A DNA stretch of 64,000 nt from the NCBI RefSeq assembly GCF_020379485.1, contig NC_063452.1, positions 52,576,439 through 52,640,438 on the forward strand. Direction: 5' to 3'. A program made the position numbers and the translations under genes. Within the stretch, counting starts at the first letter, position 1. Each line of letters opens with the position of its first letter. The notes below the pieces were generated by a model. That model was given only the letters and a program-made list of their open reading frames with translations, had not been told where the DNA came from and ran no database searches. This document shows, one piece after another, positions 21,454-32,952 of this stretch. The DNA is from Brassica napus. Taxonomy: Eukaryota; Streptophyta; Magnoliopsida; Brassicales; Brassicaceae.

Positions 21454-24400
21454 ATGAAAAGTCCGATACAAGCGGTGTGGTCATGGGCGAGGAGGCAACC
21501 AACGAAGGTGGGGGCATTTCTGGCGATCGCTGGGATGGCGGCTTTGGTTCTGCTGAGATTCATAGTCCACGATCACGACAATCTCTTCGTTGCAGGTGAA
21601 GCAGTTCATTCAATCAGGATATGTGCCGGTAATCTCCAATAATGATAGGGGTTTTCTCTTTTTAGCAGAATTACTTGTCTCTACTACTGGTCATATGTAA
21701 TAAAATCTTATATTTTTTCCGACGTCCAATTTTAATAATCATCATTAGCTTTATCACCAACTAGGTAACTATACAGAAGTTTCTTCATCAACGTTTTAAG
21801 AATTTGTGAAATATTTACGGTAAAAAATTCATGGACATGGACTATTTATAAATTTTCAAAGCTATATATAAATAGTCACAATTTTTCAGATTATGGGTAG
21901 TTATCTTAAAATGGTATTTTTAAAATATTTTTTTTAAATGAGGCATTGTCTTCCATAAACGTTTTGATGGAATTTGAACGTAACTTAGCTCACGTGCCAC
22001 AAAATCATGTTTATTTTTTTTAACCAAACAGTAAACATGTTATCCTACTCCGTGTTAAAGACTAACTTTTGTAAACTGTCATTGTCTTGTACAATTATTT
22101 GATGTTCAAGGGGCAAATGAATACTTGACCTTGTAATAGGAACTCTTTGGTGAGGAATTTTAAATTTGAAGAACCGTTGCATAATCTCATAGGCTGATAC
22201 ATACCTACAATCTAAAAAATAATCCATCTCAGGCACTACATCCGTATTGTTTTCACCATTTTCATCTTTTGCAATAGTTTTTTTTTGTTTTTCTTCAGTA
22301 TCATTGTTGTTTTTTAACTCCTTTAGTTATATGTTTAAAAATAATGAGGAAAATTAAATTAATATATAAATTTATAAACTCAAATACAGTTAGAAAAATA
22401 GATTGTTAATTAATATATTAATTTTTTATGAAATGCAAGATAACCTTTGTCGTTACTGAATACTTCAGTACTGGATCTTTGATTATACGGATATGTATAA
22501 GACAATATTCTTCGTACTCCTGAAGGGAAATGATTGAATTGAACGATTAAAGTCTTGCAATTGTGTATTACGTTTACTGAATGTTTACCCATTTAATTAA
22601 CAGAAAATATAATATGACTTCCGAAAGAATGGGATTTAAGGAAAAACGTGTTGTATAGACACATTATATAGATAGAATGATTCACAAAACCAATAGATAC
22701 AACTTTTCATATTAATCTTCATAACTATTAGATGCAGCTTTCGGTGATGAAAATTCTGTATTTTTAAATTAACAGTTGCATCTCTGAAAAATTAAGTTAA
22801 GTCAGTTAAATTATATTTATAAAATATTACAAATATAAAAATAATTAATAAAATTGATATAAGTTTATGTGTTTATTAGTTAAAAGATTTTAACTTCTAT
22901 CTATACTTCTATATATATAGAATGAAAATACATACACACTAGATAATATAGTTTTTAACCCAAGGTTGCTATCATCAGTATGGTTAATCAACAATATTTC
23001 CAAGCATCAATAGTTGCAGCATTACATTTGAGAAGTTACAATTCTTCATTTGACTATTGTAATAGATCAGATAAATAATTATAAACACTCGCTTTAGAAA
23101 CACATTTTAATTAATTGTGAAAGATTACAATAAGAAACTCAATAACATGGAATATATATAGTTTTTCAAAGCTATGCATGAATAGTCACAACTTTTTAGA
23201 TTATAAATAGTTATTAAATGATATCTTTACAATATTTTTTGAACAGTGACATCTTTTCAATTTAAATGGTCACATCCTTTCAGTTTAAAGATAGTTATCT
23301 TGAAAATATACTTACATGAATAGTCACAACTTTTCAATTTAAAAAAAAAATACTTATATGATTGGTCACAACTTTTCAATAGTTACAACCTTTCAACATA
23401 ATTGGAATTCACAACTTTTGGAATTAATTGGAATTGCTATTATTAGTAGATATATGCTCAACTCTCAGTTTTGTAGAATCACCATCTAATAATTAGCAAA
23501 GTGCATTCTATGATTCTCTCTTTTTAAAAATAATGAAACAAAGGTGTATTCAATTCCTTTTTGGTGTTTAGGATTGTCACTGAAATCTAAGGAGGTGACA
23601 ACCATTTTATGTAGCAGTTAGGCTCTATCGCAGCTTGTCATGGAATATGATATTCACACCCTCTTGATCTGGCTACTCTTGGAACTACTCCGTGGGTCAT
23701 TTTATGATCCGTGTTAAGTTAAGGCCTACTAACATGGAGGACAAAGACAACTTCGCTTCTATTATGTGGTAACTCTCATCTGCCTTTTTTTTTCTTAATC
23801 ATTCTTATTGGTTATTAAGCAATTGGATTATTTGTTACTACTTATCTGGTTAGAGAAAAAGGGTCTTCAGTAACCGATTATCTGGTTTCTCAATTTTGTT
23901 GGCAGTTTGTGCCCTGTGCTGTGCTAGCTTTGTTGATCCGTCCATCCACCTCTCACAACATTCTAAACAGGATTTCTTGGGCGTTATGTGTGTAGCTCGA
24001 AGCTGTTTCAGTTCTTTCTCAGCTGTGAGTGATGTAGAACACAAAGCTCCCCCCCAACTTTGTTTCACAATCGAAAGTTTGAGAACCTCAGATAATAGAC
24101 ACATTTTGTTTCATATGCATTTATCTTCTTCTGCAGATTGTTGAACCGTTCACGGGGCATTATATTTTTGCACTTGGAGTAGCAAGGTTCCTTAGCTGTG
24201 CTCAGTGGGTTTTACAGGTATTGGACACGAGAGGAAGATTGCTGGTGGCACTGGGATATGGACTGTGGCCATCAATGGTTCTCATCTCAGAGATTGTTCA
24301 AACTTTCATTCTTGCTGATTTTTGTTACTACTACGTCAAAAGGTATCCGTCCGCTTAGAGGCTTTCACTATTCCACTCTCTTTAAGCTCTTTAATTATAA

Positions 24401-24501
24401 TAGATACAAAGTACAAAGATTCAACCATTTATTTATTTCTGTCTTTGTGCAGTGTATTCGGAGGGCAACTTGCTCTCCTGCTTCCATCTGGAGTAGTATA
24501 A
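21454..24501 (+). pseudogene. ERD2-like (ER lumen protein-retaining receptor family) pseudogene
   Basis: Exons still visible: 21454-21628 (MKSPIQAVWSWARRQP, RFIVHDHDNLFVAGEAVHS), 23572-23768, 23906-24046, 24137-24342 (IVEPFTGHYIFALGVARF, VLDTRGRLLVALGYGLWP) and 24453-24501 (VFGGQLALLLPSGVV, stop). Defects: exon 1 lacks about 14 codons just before its donor; exon 2 is frameshifted; exon 3 has stops at the positions of a Tyr, an Arg and a Gln codon; the exon-3 donor is not GT. A 1.9-kb AT-rich intron separates exons 1 and 2. Intact relatives are seven-helix Golgi/ER proteins of the KDEL-receptor family. Because introns persist, this copy arose by DNA-level duplication, not retroposition; Helitron capture is the likely route. 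Confidence 0.85.
22045..22592 (-). pseudogene. Helitron Rep/helicase protein relic
   Basis: Minus-strand text at 22045-22236 reads MPEMDYFLDCRYVSAYE, followed by a KFKIPHQR and HLPLEHQI region. This matches the D-x-LDCRYVSA-E block that precedes the helicase part in plant Helitron proteins. A further piece at 22410-22592 (VNVIHNCKTLIVQFNHF) looks like the slightly earlier VNVEWCN...IKYLFKY block, heavily mutated. Both lie in the long intron between ERD2-like exons 1 and 2, opposite in sense to the captured genes. It is a decayed fragment of an autonomous element. Confidence 0.6.
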
Positions 24502-24674
24502 GTTTTTTTTCTTTTCAATTTTTTTTTTTAAAATAGAATGCTCTAGTAGTGATGTAATCTTTGCCACAACTTCACTCCTCCCACAGTAACCGGCTGAAGG
24601 TTCGAGTATAAATATCCACCTTTCGACGATTGACACCACAACTCAAACGAGATCCAGAATAATAGTTTGTTCTA

Positions 24675-24905
24675 ATGGGTTTTCTGAGATTCTGGGAGGT
24701 GAAAAATGTGAAGAAAGGCCGCAAGCTAATGGGTTTGGACATGTTCCTCCTTAACGAGAAGGTAATCACCATAGTCTCCTATTAACCCTTATAAGAAATT
24801 CCTATTTTCCAATCTAAATATTTAGTCCTCAGAATGCTACTTATCGAGACCTTTTCAGTGATGGTTCAGTTTACACGTCAAGCGGTTTCTACGTGACATC
24901 AGCTG
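24675..24905 (+). pseudogene. RPA-type (DUF223 OB-fold) protein fragment, N-terminal exons
   Basis: Exon 24675-24761 starts ATG and reads FWEVKNVKKGRKLMGLDMFL, ending at a GT donor. After an acceptor near 24830 comes ATYRDLFSDGSVYTSSGFYV. Order and spacing match the first OB-fold of plant RPA1-like proteins, which bind single-stranded DNA; Helitrons often carry such genes. The rest of the fold is replaced by an AAA-ATPase exon, so this is a fragment in a chimera. Confidence 0.6.
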
Positions 24906-24983
24906 TTTTGATAGCCCAAGTCCACAATTGGAGTTTTGTTTGGATTTTCAATGGAGTTTACACAATTAGTTTCTTTCTCTGAA

Positions 24984-25312
24984 GGTTGTGGTCTCTGTAT
25001 CAGAAACAAATCCTCTAATCATATACCTCAGGAATGTTGAGAAGCTTCTCGAGTCAGAAAGATTCTACAATTTGTTCCAGATTCTATTGAACAAGATCTC
25101 TGGTCCTGTCTTGATTCTTGGCTCAAGGATATTAGTACCTGAAGATGATTTCCAAGAAGTAGGTGAAGAGGTCTCCGCTCTCTTTCCTTACAACATCGAA
25201 ATCAGACCACATGAGGATGAATCCCAGCTTTCGAGCTGGAAGAATCGCTTAGAAGATGACATGAAGATGGTTCAGTTTCAAGACAACAAGAACCAAAGTA
25301 TCCCTCATGAAC
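24984..25312 (+). pseudogene. AAA-ATPase exon fragment
   Basis: A single open exon reads SETNPLIIYLRNVEKLL, VLILGSRILVPEDDF and ALFPYNIEIRPHEDESQL, then SSWKNRLEDDMKM and FQDNKN. This is the segment preceding the ATPase module in the plant AAA family that includes At1g02890/At4g02480-like proteins (from memory). No Walker A or B motif is included. After FQDNKN the reading leaves the family and an acceptor leads back into RPA-type sequence, so the exon is embedded in an RPA fragment. Confidence 0.7.
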
Positions 25313-25337
25313 CTCAATATCATTGCATCTTTGCAGG

Positions 25338-25520
25338 GATGTAAGCGTGTGCGTTAACATGTTTGACGCCTTAGCTCTTGCATGCCATAACAAATACGAA
25401 AGCTACAGGTCTGAGCCAAAAATTGTGGTGGCCACCAGCATAAATCCGACACTATTGATCGCATCAAGAAACGTGTTCAGGAGAAAGAATGCATCCCTCA
25501 TGTTCAACAAAGGTAACAAA
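25338..25520 (+). pseudogene. RPA-type fragment, second OB-fold
   Basis: After acceptor CTTTGCAG the text DVSVCVNMFDALALACHNK, then EPKIVVATSINP, matches the second OB-fold of plant RPA1/DUF223 proteins. The sequence diverges after SINP (LLIASRNVFRRKNASLM) and ends at a GT donor after MFNKG. It probably belongs to the same donor gene as the fragment at 24675. Confidence 0.55.
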
Positions 25521-25785
25521 TTACTTCTTTTAAATGAACTGCTAGGGAAGTCTCTTGAGCTTTTTTGTAACTCTTATGTTCTTGTCTCAGGTCGTTGGAG
25601 TTGTTTCCGGTTAACTCGTACTGCAAAACATCTTTTCATGTCTTGGTGACTTAGAAAATTGCATCTCCTTTCTAATGTGTTTTTTTGTGTTCGTGCCATT
25701 AATTAGTTGATTATACTCTGTTTGCAAGCTTATAATCTAAGCAGTTACATGTAACATTGATTCTTAGAGTTTTTTTTTTTTGCAG

Positions 25786-25897
25786 GCTCAACTACGCCCT
25801 TAAAAAGCTAGTTGATGACAAGACGACAAAAGACTACAACATAGAGGGAGGCTCTGTTCTGCATCTTGTTCTTGCTCTTAGTGGTGGTGTTGATGTT
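25786..25897 (+). pseudogene. RUB/NEDD8-like ubiquitin-fold exon fragment
   Basis: After a polypyrimidine tract and TGCAG, the frame reads [16 protein letters not shown] and [11 protein letters not shown]. This is the last exon of RUB/NEDD8, with the conserved LALRGG tail changed to LALSGG. The Arg-to-Ser change and the missing first half of the fold mean it is a captured fragment, not a working modifier. Confidence 0.75.
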
Positions 25898-25899
25898 TT

Positions 25900-27320
25900 G
25901 TGGGTAGTAACTCTTTCTCTTATTTCTGTCTAGGGATTCTTTTCTTTCTATGATTAAAAAGTGATGCGATTTGGATTTGATGCTTTGCTATTTCAGTGGG
26001 TTTAGAATCAGTGTACCAATAATCTGTCCAATATAGATGATATGCAACTGCAGTGTTCCAAAAAAAAAAGATAATATGTAACTGCATGTTTTTTTTGTGT
26101 TTGGTTAGTTTTGATGAATAACACAAAAAAAAACAACAGAAGATGGGACATAAGCTACGAATTGGGTTGGAACCAGGCCACTGAGGTTACTATTGAGTAG
26201 AAAGATGATACATATAAAAATTGACAGAACTATAGTCTATACACGGTTAAATTCATTTGATTTAATGATAGTTTTATGTAAACAAGATCAATGATATAGA
26301 ATTTTGTATTTTTATAAACTGTGTGTATCCTTAAACACCACCAAGTGAAACCGAACAAAATATTTTACTAGAGAAGCATTTATTCAGCTTATAAGTACCT
26401 CCACATGAAAACTGAAGAGTTGATATTCAAATGTTAAGCTTTATAAGAATAAACGTTGGGGAAAGAATCAGATTTGTATCTCCATATAAATACTTATACG
26501 TCAAGTAGAATCAAACACATGACCCAAAATGCCAAGAACACACAATCAGTTATATGTCAAGTAGAATCAAACACACCCAAAACGCCAATAACACACAATC
26601 AATCAAATAAAGAAGGTAGAAACCTAGACATCAAGATCGATGGGTTTGATGGTGGTTATATCTCTTCCTCTGATTTTCTTCTGTCTTCTTCTTGGATTCG
26701 GCTGCTATTTCCTCGGCAAATCTAGGATTCTGCAATCCAAACAATATTAACAGGCGATGCCAATGTTATCTTTATAAAAAAATGACTAAACTTTATTTGG
26801 TATGTGGTCAATTGTCTTTTATCTTAAGCTAATACTTCAAAATCCAACAACTTTTATGTACAATAACAATAACAATTATTTCTAAAATTATGTTGGACAC
26901 AAATAAAAAATGATATCTCTTTCACGAAATCTATTTGCAAATCTCCTTAGACTCAAAGATTTCCATTAACATCACATTTATACAATACTTTTGTATTCAC
27001 GCTATTATCAAATACAACAAAAACATTTCATAAAATACAATATCAGCAAATCGAAATACACATGTGAATAACACAAATATCAAACACTCACCAAACACAT
27101 GCATTTACATGTTTTCCTTTTGAAACATCAACTTTACTTTATGTTTAAGTTCAACTTTATTTATTTTAGTGCAATTGTCAGCTATTTATTCTATTTGATT
27201 GAATCGATTAGTGAAACCACTTATGCTATTCCTCTTTGATCTAATCAACTTCAAAACAAAGTAACACACTACTGTCAATAACCACTATCAAAACACAATT
27301 TTGAACTCTAAACATACGAA
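25900..27320. other. AT-rich 3' part of the Helitron block
   Basis: About 1.4 kb, AT-rich, with no long open frame except an 89-codon frame at 26456-26725 that overlaps a local duplication (GTCAAGTAGAATCAAACACA occurs near 26500 and 26555). I see no gene here. Confidence 0.4.
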
Positions 27321-27474
27321 CCCGGCGCGTAGCGCCGGAATACCACTAGTATTATTATAAAAAAGAGTATCTCACTCTTCGTACCTCCACGTCAGCCGCC
27401 AGCTAGATAAGTTGTTGATTGTGAGCACGACACGTGTCCGGATGAAATGAAACTCACTGTTTCATTTAATGCTA

Positions 27475-28298
27475 GGGCTGGGCAAACAAACCGAACCCAA
27501 AAATCCGAACCGAACCCGATCCAATAAAAATGAATCCGAACCGATCCGCACCCGACGTAAATACTGATTGGATCTTGTTTTGTGGTATTTTGGGTTATGG
27601 GTATTATCTTAACCGAACTCGAACCTAAATGGGTACCCGATAGAACCCGGAAGATTCAAAATCTCCCAAAATAGCTTGTATCAAACATGATCTTAATTCC
27701 TAATATATATCCAAAATACACTAAGAAATTATTGAACATCTAAAGTAATTATCTATTACATTAATGTTGATGGTTGAAGTTGGTGGTTGAAGCTTGAAGT
27801 TTTTAGATTTTGGTTTTCTTTTCATTGAATAATGTTTCTCATTTCATGAGAACTTGGTTTTTGTTTTATGCTTTCTTTTATTTGGTTTTATTTCTATCAA
27901 TAACTATGTTTACCTTTCGTTTAATTTTGAATGCTCGCGTTTGATGTTTCTTTCTTATTTTTGAATCGATTTTACTTATGTTTTGGTTACAAAATAGATA
28001 TAAATCAGGTATTTTAAAACCGAAGAACTGGTTTTACTTGTGTTTTGGTTACAAAGTAAATACAAATTATGTACTTTTAAACCAAAGAACCGATTGGGAT
28101 CCGAACCCGAAAGTACATCGGGTTGTACCGGTTATTTGAAGATTTACTAACCCCGACCCGAACCCGAAAGAACCCGAACCAGTCCCGAACCAAACTTTTG
28201 TATAACCCGAATGAGGCTGATTTTGATAAACCCGAAAACCCGAGACCCGATTGGACAAAACTGAAACCCGATTGGGACCCCGAATGACCATGCCTACG
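27475..28298. mobile_element. hAT-like non-autonomous element (CCGAACCCGA-rich)
   Basis: The outer ends are roughly inverted: GGGCTGGGCAAAC at the left, and CGTAGGCATGGTC read from the right. An 8-bp target duplication with one mismatch flanks it (TAATGCTA at 27467-27474, AAATGCTA at 28299-28306). Both ends contain runs of ACCCGAACC-type text in a form common in Brassicaceae hAT MITEs. Minus-strand open frames here are repeat by-products. Confidence 0.6.
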
Positions 28299-29409
28299 AA
28301 ATGCTATCACGAGTTTGGTTTCTGATGAGTTTTTGTGGGCTACAGATTTGGGCTTCAATTTAATTGATATGGGCTCCATCAACTAATTAATCAAACCAAT
28401 AAAATTGTTCCTATCTGGGATCTTAACTTCTTTTTATCAATTGAGAGTCAAACCGTTCAACATTCTATCTCCATCGACTCTTCGACTTTCGTGAATCTTT
28501 ATTCTTTCACACACGACGATTTATGTATTTCGAATCACAAATAGACATATCACTAATAATAATAATCAAAGAAGATGGGTTCGTGTGACATCTGCATGAA
28601 TATCGACCTTATCAATTTCTGAGAGACTCAATATCTGTGAGATTGAGATACTGGTGGACAGTCGCCACGACGTTATCAGGGGTTTCTCCAACAGGAACAT
28701 CAGGGGATGGATTCGCCAATTGTAGTCTCACTGATCTAGGCTTTGGTCCTCTCAGATTCTCATCTTTCCTGAGGCTTAAAAGAGATCTCAAAAACGTCGG
28801 CAACCAGCCATAATCACCAAAGTCCAGAGGATTATGATCCAGCTAATTGTACGTTTCCTATAATTGTTTGATTGAATTTGCGGTGTGCTCTGTTATTCAT
28901 AGCCTAGCTTAGTTGGTAAATAAAGTGTGAATACTTAAAACAAATACATATCTGAGCGAGAGTATATGATTGGGTAATTGATGTCTCTTGGTTTTTGCAA
29001 GTGTTCAAGAATTCATGGTGTTCTCGTTGAGCTTATGTTGATTTAGAGTACAAAAAAAATACAGAGGTAATTACTTCTCTATTATCTGCTTAAGGGCTTT
29101 GTCTTCGTCATTTATTTTATCGCCGTTAGCGTTGAAAAGAAGTTTGTGTCATGTTTGTTGCTTTTATATGGCTTGAGCTAAAAACTCTAGCATTTTTAGT
29201 GGATTTGGATGTCATTTGCATATAGATCGATCATCAATTACTTGCAGATGCTACCCATTATCTCAACAAACTTTTACAAATGATGAATGATCTTCAGAAT
29301 TAACTTGAGTCAACTCCACCTGGATTTTTGCCTCTAGCTTCAACAAGCTTCCATCCATTAACACTTACACCTCATACTCTTTCTTTCTGTGTGAAGGGAG
29401 AGCTATGTC
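28299..29409. other. Coding-like fragments left of the MULE
   Basis: About 1.1 kb. The minus strand at 28612-28845 is open and reads LDHNPLDFGDYGWLPTFLRS, then NPSPDVPVGETPDNV and HQYLNLTDIESL. This looks like real protein but I cannot name it. On the plus strand around 29260-29400, LNKLLQMMNDLQN followed (after a stop) by [20 protein letters not shown] is also coding-like. These may be gene pieces captured by another Helitron; the sequence right after 27350 resembles a Helitron 5' end. Confidence 0.35.
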
Positions 29410-30666
29410 GTGGCATCTCCTCTGCTGCCCCCAAATGTGATAATCCAATCTCTCTTAGACACTCTAATAAACAGAAAAGAAAAATAATTTTTCTTTAATT
29501 AGGAAAATACGGAAATGACATAAAACCCTGGGAATAGTTGAAGTATTTACAAGTTGTACCAGGGTATAACTCATCTGCCCCGACCCGACCCGTTTGTATG
29601 GGCAAACCAATTGAACCGAATCGTCTAACCGTGTAACCATACTAACCAACTGAACCAATCCCTCAAAACCAAACCAAATCTGTCGGTTTTAGCAAACCCT
29701 CTCATTGTATTTCCTCGATCCAATTTGTCGAAATTTATAACTCATTCCTCCCCTCTTTTTCCTCTTTTTCGGTTGGTTCCGAAGAACCCTAGTTTCCAAA
29801 ATCGAGCTTGATTCGGTGAGAATCGAGCTTGATTCGGTGAGAATCGAGCTTGATTCGGTGAGAATCGAGATAGAATCCGGTGAAATCTATCCGATTGAGA
29901 TGGTGGTCGAAACGTGACGGGGTAAGAGGAAGGATAATCCAACGAAGGAAGAGGCTCCGAGAGTGAAGTTTGCAAAGACGGAGTCCGGAGAAAATGTGGA
30001 GAAGACGACGACGGAGGAGAGTGAAACGAGGGCGGTGGAGATTGTTGAATCGACGACAAAGACGACGGATGAATCGACGGCAAAGACGACGGATGTCTTG
30101 ATGGAGAAGACGAAAACGACGGATGTCTCGACGGAGAAGACGAGAAAGGACTGAACGGAGAATACGGCGGAGATAACAGAGCCAAGTAATGTGGCTGCAG
30201 AAGCTGCTCCGACGACACTGAACAAAGGTCCTGGAGATGAAGAGAATGAGGAAACCGCTTCTGGAGATGAAGAGAATGAGAAAACCGCTTCTGGAGATGA
30301 AGAGAATGAGGGTTCTGAAGAAGAACAAGAAAAACCAGATGGAGAGAATGAGAGTTCTAACGAGTAGAATGAAGATTCTGAAGAAGAACCTCTAGATGGA
30401 GAGAACGAAGTGAGTGCACGTTCGGAAGAAGAAGAAGCAAATGGAGATGGAGAAGAGGAAGCAAACGAGAATGGGAATCCACCTGAACCTCAGGTAACAA
30501 ATTATCAATTAGTTTGAATTTAATTCGTAACAGATGATTAGGGAGAGCTAGTAAATCGAGTGGGTTAATGTTAGTAATACTAGGAGAACTATTGGAAAAA
30601 CTGTCAGTTTTGGTACAATATAGGAAAACTGAAATTTTGTAAACGGAACCGTGGTATTACTTTGAT

Positions 30667-30750
30667 ATGCTTTAGTATAACTTTTGTATAACTTGAGTAT
30701 AACTTTAGTATAACTTTAGTATAACTTGGATATAACTTTGGTATAACTTG
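30667..30750 (+). repeat. GTATAACTT tandem array in intron 1 of the DUF1985 gene
   Basis: Seven consecutive units of (A/G/T)GTATAACTT type, one changed to GATATAACTT, spaced 10-13 bp. The array ends at the splice acceptor. Part of an element-wide motif family, see findings. Confidence 0.8.
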
Positions 30751-31749
30751 CAGGATTTGGATGGAAATGAGGCATCTGAGGCAATCAAACCAACCAGAAT
30801 GTTCTTCAATCCATCTGAGTACAAGAAAAAAATAAAGCTAGGGACGAGGTGCATGATAGCTAGCGCGATTAAGACGCTAAGCAAACTGAAACCGAAGCTG
30901 TCTAAAGCGGAGTGGAACTGGTTCACGGAGCATCCTCAATTCAGACACATTTTCCACATGAAAAGAGAGAACAACCACAGGATTCAGGGAATGTGGATGT
31001 TGTTGCTGCGTACTGCCGGTAGCGAGAGGCGAAGAGAAGTGTGGTTCATTGTGAATGGTGTTGCCATCCGTTATGGGCTGAGGGAACACGGTTTGATATC
31101 TGAGCTATTCTGCCACAATTATCCTCTCGGCTACAAAAACCTTGGTGGGATGAAGTTCGTTGATCGACATTTCAAGGAAGGAGAACTTAGAAGGTTGGAG
31201 GATGTTAAGAAGAAGCTGGTGAACATGGGACCCCACAAAGACATACTGAAGATGGCGGTTCTATTCTTCTTATCTTATGTTGTTTTTGCGCAAACGAAGG
31301 TTGGACACAAGGCTAATCATGTGTTGGAGGTGTTCCAGAGAGCATTGGATGATCTTGACCACTGCCAGTCCTTTCCATGGGGGAGATTCTCCTATGATTA
31401 CATGCTGAAGGAGATGTCTCACACAATGAAGCATTTTGGAGGGGTGGTGAAAGAGAATACATTATGGCCGCTTCCAGGTTTCTGTGTTCCACTAGAGGTA
31501 TGCAAAATCCCATTAATGACTTGATTGCTATTGTGATTGACTGAAGGTATTTTATAAATGTTGTGTTTAATAGCTTCTTGCATTCGAGGCAATTCCTAAG
31601 CTAGGAATGGTGTTCAGAGAACCTGTTGAAGGAGCTGATGTCAACTGCCCGAGGATGTGCAAGTCCTCATTCAAACGAAATGGAATGACAGGGGTGTCAC
31701 TTTCTGCGATAAACAAGGAATTGTCTAACACAACCGTAAGTTTACCTGT

Positions 31750-31965
31750 GAACTAAAGTAGAACTAGAGTAAAACTGTGGTAGAACTAGGATAGGATTAA
31801 AGTAAAACTATGGTAGAACTAGGGTAAAACTAGATAGGAACTATGGTAGAACTAAGGTAGGACTAGATAGGGAACTAAGGTAGAACTAAGGTAGGACTAG
31901 ATAGGGGACTATGGTAGAACTAAAGTAGGACTAGAAACGGAACAATGGACTCACTAAGGTAGGCG
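31750..31965 (+). repeat. GTARAACTA array in intron 3 of the DUF1985 gene
   Basis: About nine GTAGAACT or GTAAAACT units with three GTAGGACT variants, many about 11 bp apart, mixed with ACTAGATAGG spacers. The array fills most of the 269-bp intron. Confidence 0.8.
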
Positions 31966-32952
31966 TGTGTTGCTAAGTTTCAAAATTAATTGTCTTTGTG
32001 ACAGGATATCGACAACGTCATCCCCACCAGAACTCCACAAGAAGAAAGGCTCTTGGATGACATTTGGGAAGATGAAGACGATGTTGATGAATCTGATATA
32101 GTTGTGTAGAGTTGGGAGAAGTGTTTGGATGGAGGCTATAAGGTCTTTTTTCAAGACATGCATGACGAGGATGTAGCTGCGCGCCAAAAACAGGCAGAAG
32201 AGAGTGAAGCTGCAGCAGGGGATGGAATAGAAGTAGGTGAGCAGTCGATTCATCTGGGAGATGTTATGAAGTTGCTGAAAAGAACGATGAAACTGATGAG
32301 GACAGTTGACAAGAAGGTTGACCAATTGGATGGGAGATTGGCTCCGCTTAAGGAGTTTGTCAAGGAAGCACAAGCTAAAGCAGCAGAAGAAGAAGCACCA
32401 GCACAAGGGAAAGCAAAGAAACAGAAACGCAGGAAGAAGTGAAGTAGAGTGAAGAACTTGCTTGGTGTGTTAGAACTTTTTTTATGTTTTTTATGAAGTG
32501 ACAAACGATGTCTTTTGATGTGTTTCTTGTTTGTGATGTGGATTTAGAACTTTTAACTATGTTATGACTATATATGCGATCTTTGTTGTGGATGCTTTTA
32601 CTTTTATTGTGTAGGTCGAGTAAGAGCTAGTAAAAGCCTAGGAGAGTACCAATTTATAAAGTCTAGGAAATCAGTTTAAGAGAGTACCTATTGATAATGT
32701 CTAGGAAATTAGTTTATTTGAATAATGGTTCATGATGAAAGTGTAAACATAGACTACCAATTGATAAACATAAGAGTGCTTAACATAAGAGTGCTTCACA
32801 TAACATAAGTTTGAGCATAACATAAGATTGAACACATAAACTTACACAAGTCTTAATAAACAAAGACTTGTATTAACCGAAATGATAAAAATAGATAGGT
32901 AGGGAAGACAAAGTTTTTAGCACATGAACTCTGAACTTGTGAATTGAGAATC

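Larger units (their letters stand above)
21271..27349 (+). mobile_element. Helitron-like block with captured gene fragments
   Basis: The 3' end is clear: a hairpin CCCGGCGC-GTA-GCGCCGG at about 27320-27338, then CACTAG with a host T at 27350. The 5' end is a candidate only: A followed by TCTATAATAATAAATAAAG at 21271. Inside, all on the plus strand, are exons of an ERD2-like receptor, two pieces of an RPA-type protein, one AAA-ATPase exon and one RUB/NEDD8 exon, still separated by introns. Capture of unrelated, intron-containing fragments in one orientation is typical of plant Helitrons. Minus-strand relics of a Helitron Rep/helicase sit at 22045-22592. About 1.4 kb before the 3' end is AT-rich and empty. 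Confidence 0.55.
29900..32442 (+). pseudogene. DUF1985 protein gene of the MULE, with nonsense codons
   Basis: Exons 29900-30493, 30754-31497, 31574-31735 and 32005-32442 join in frame at GT-AG sites. Exon 1 codes for an acidic Glu/Thr-rich N-terminus with tandem copies of ASGDEENE and STAKTTD-type units. Exons 2-3 carry a DUF1985-type domain (about residues 205-450), a domain frequent in plant MULE and Ulp1-related proteins. Exon 4 is a charged coiled coil ending KAKKQKRRKK, a possible nuclear-localisation tail. No Ulp1 cysteine-protease domain follows. Stops in frame: TGA 29915, TGA 30152, TAG 30365 and TAG 32107, so the full product is not made here. A later in-frame start could still give the exon-2 part. 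The introns carry GTANAACT arrays. Confidence 0.75.

Noticed and set aside
28067..28382. Minus-strand Gly/Phe-rich open frames
   Set aside because: They arise from CCGAACCCGA-type repeats in the hAT-like element.
29742..30328. Minus-strand Ser/Pro- and Arg/Leu-rich open frames of up to 179 codons
   Set aside because: They are antisense shadows of the acidic repeat region of the DUF1985 gene; the plus strand has splice sites and domain context.
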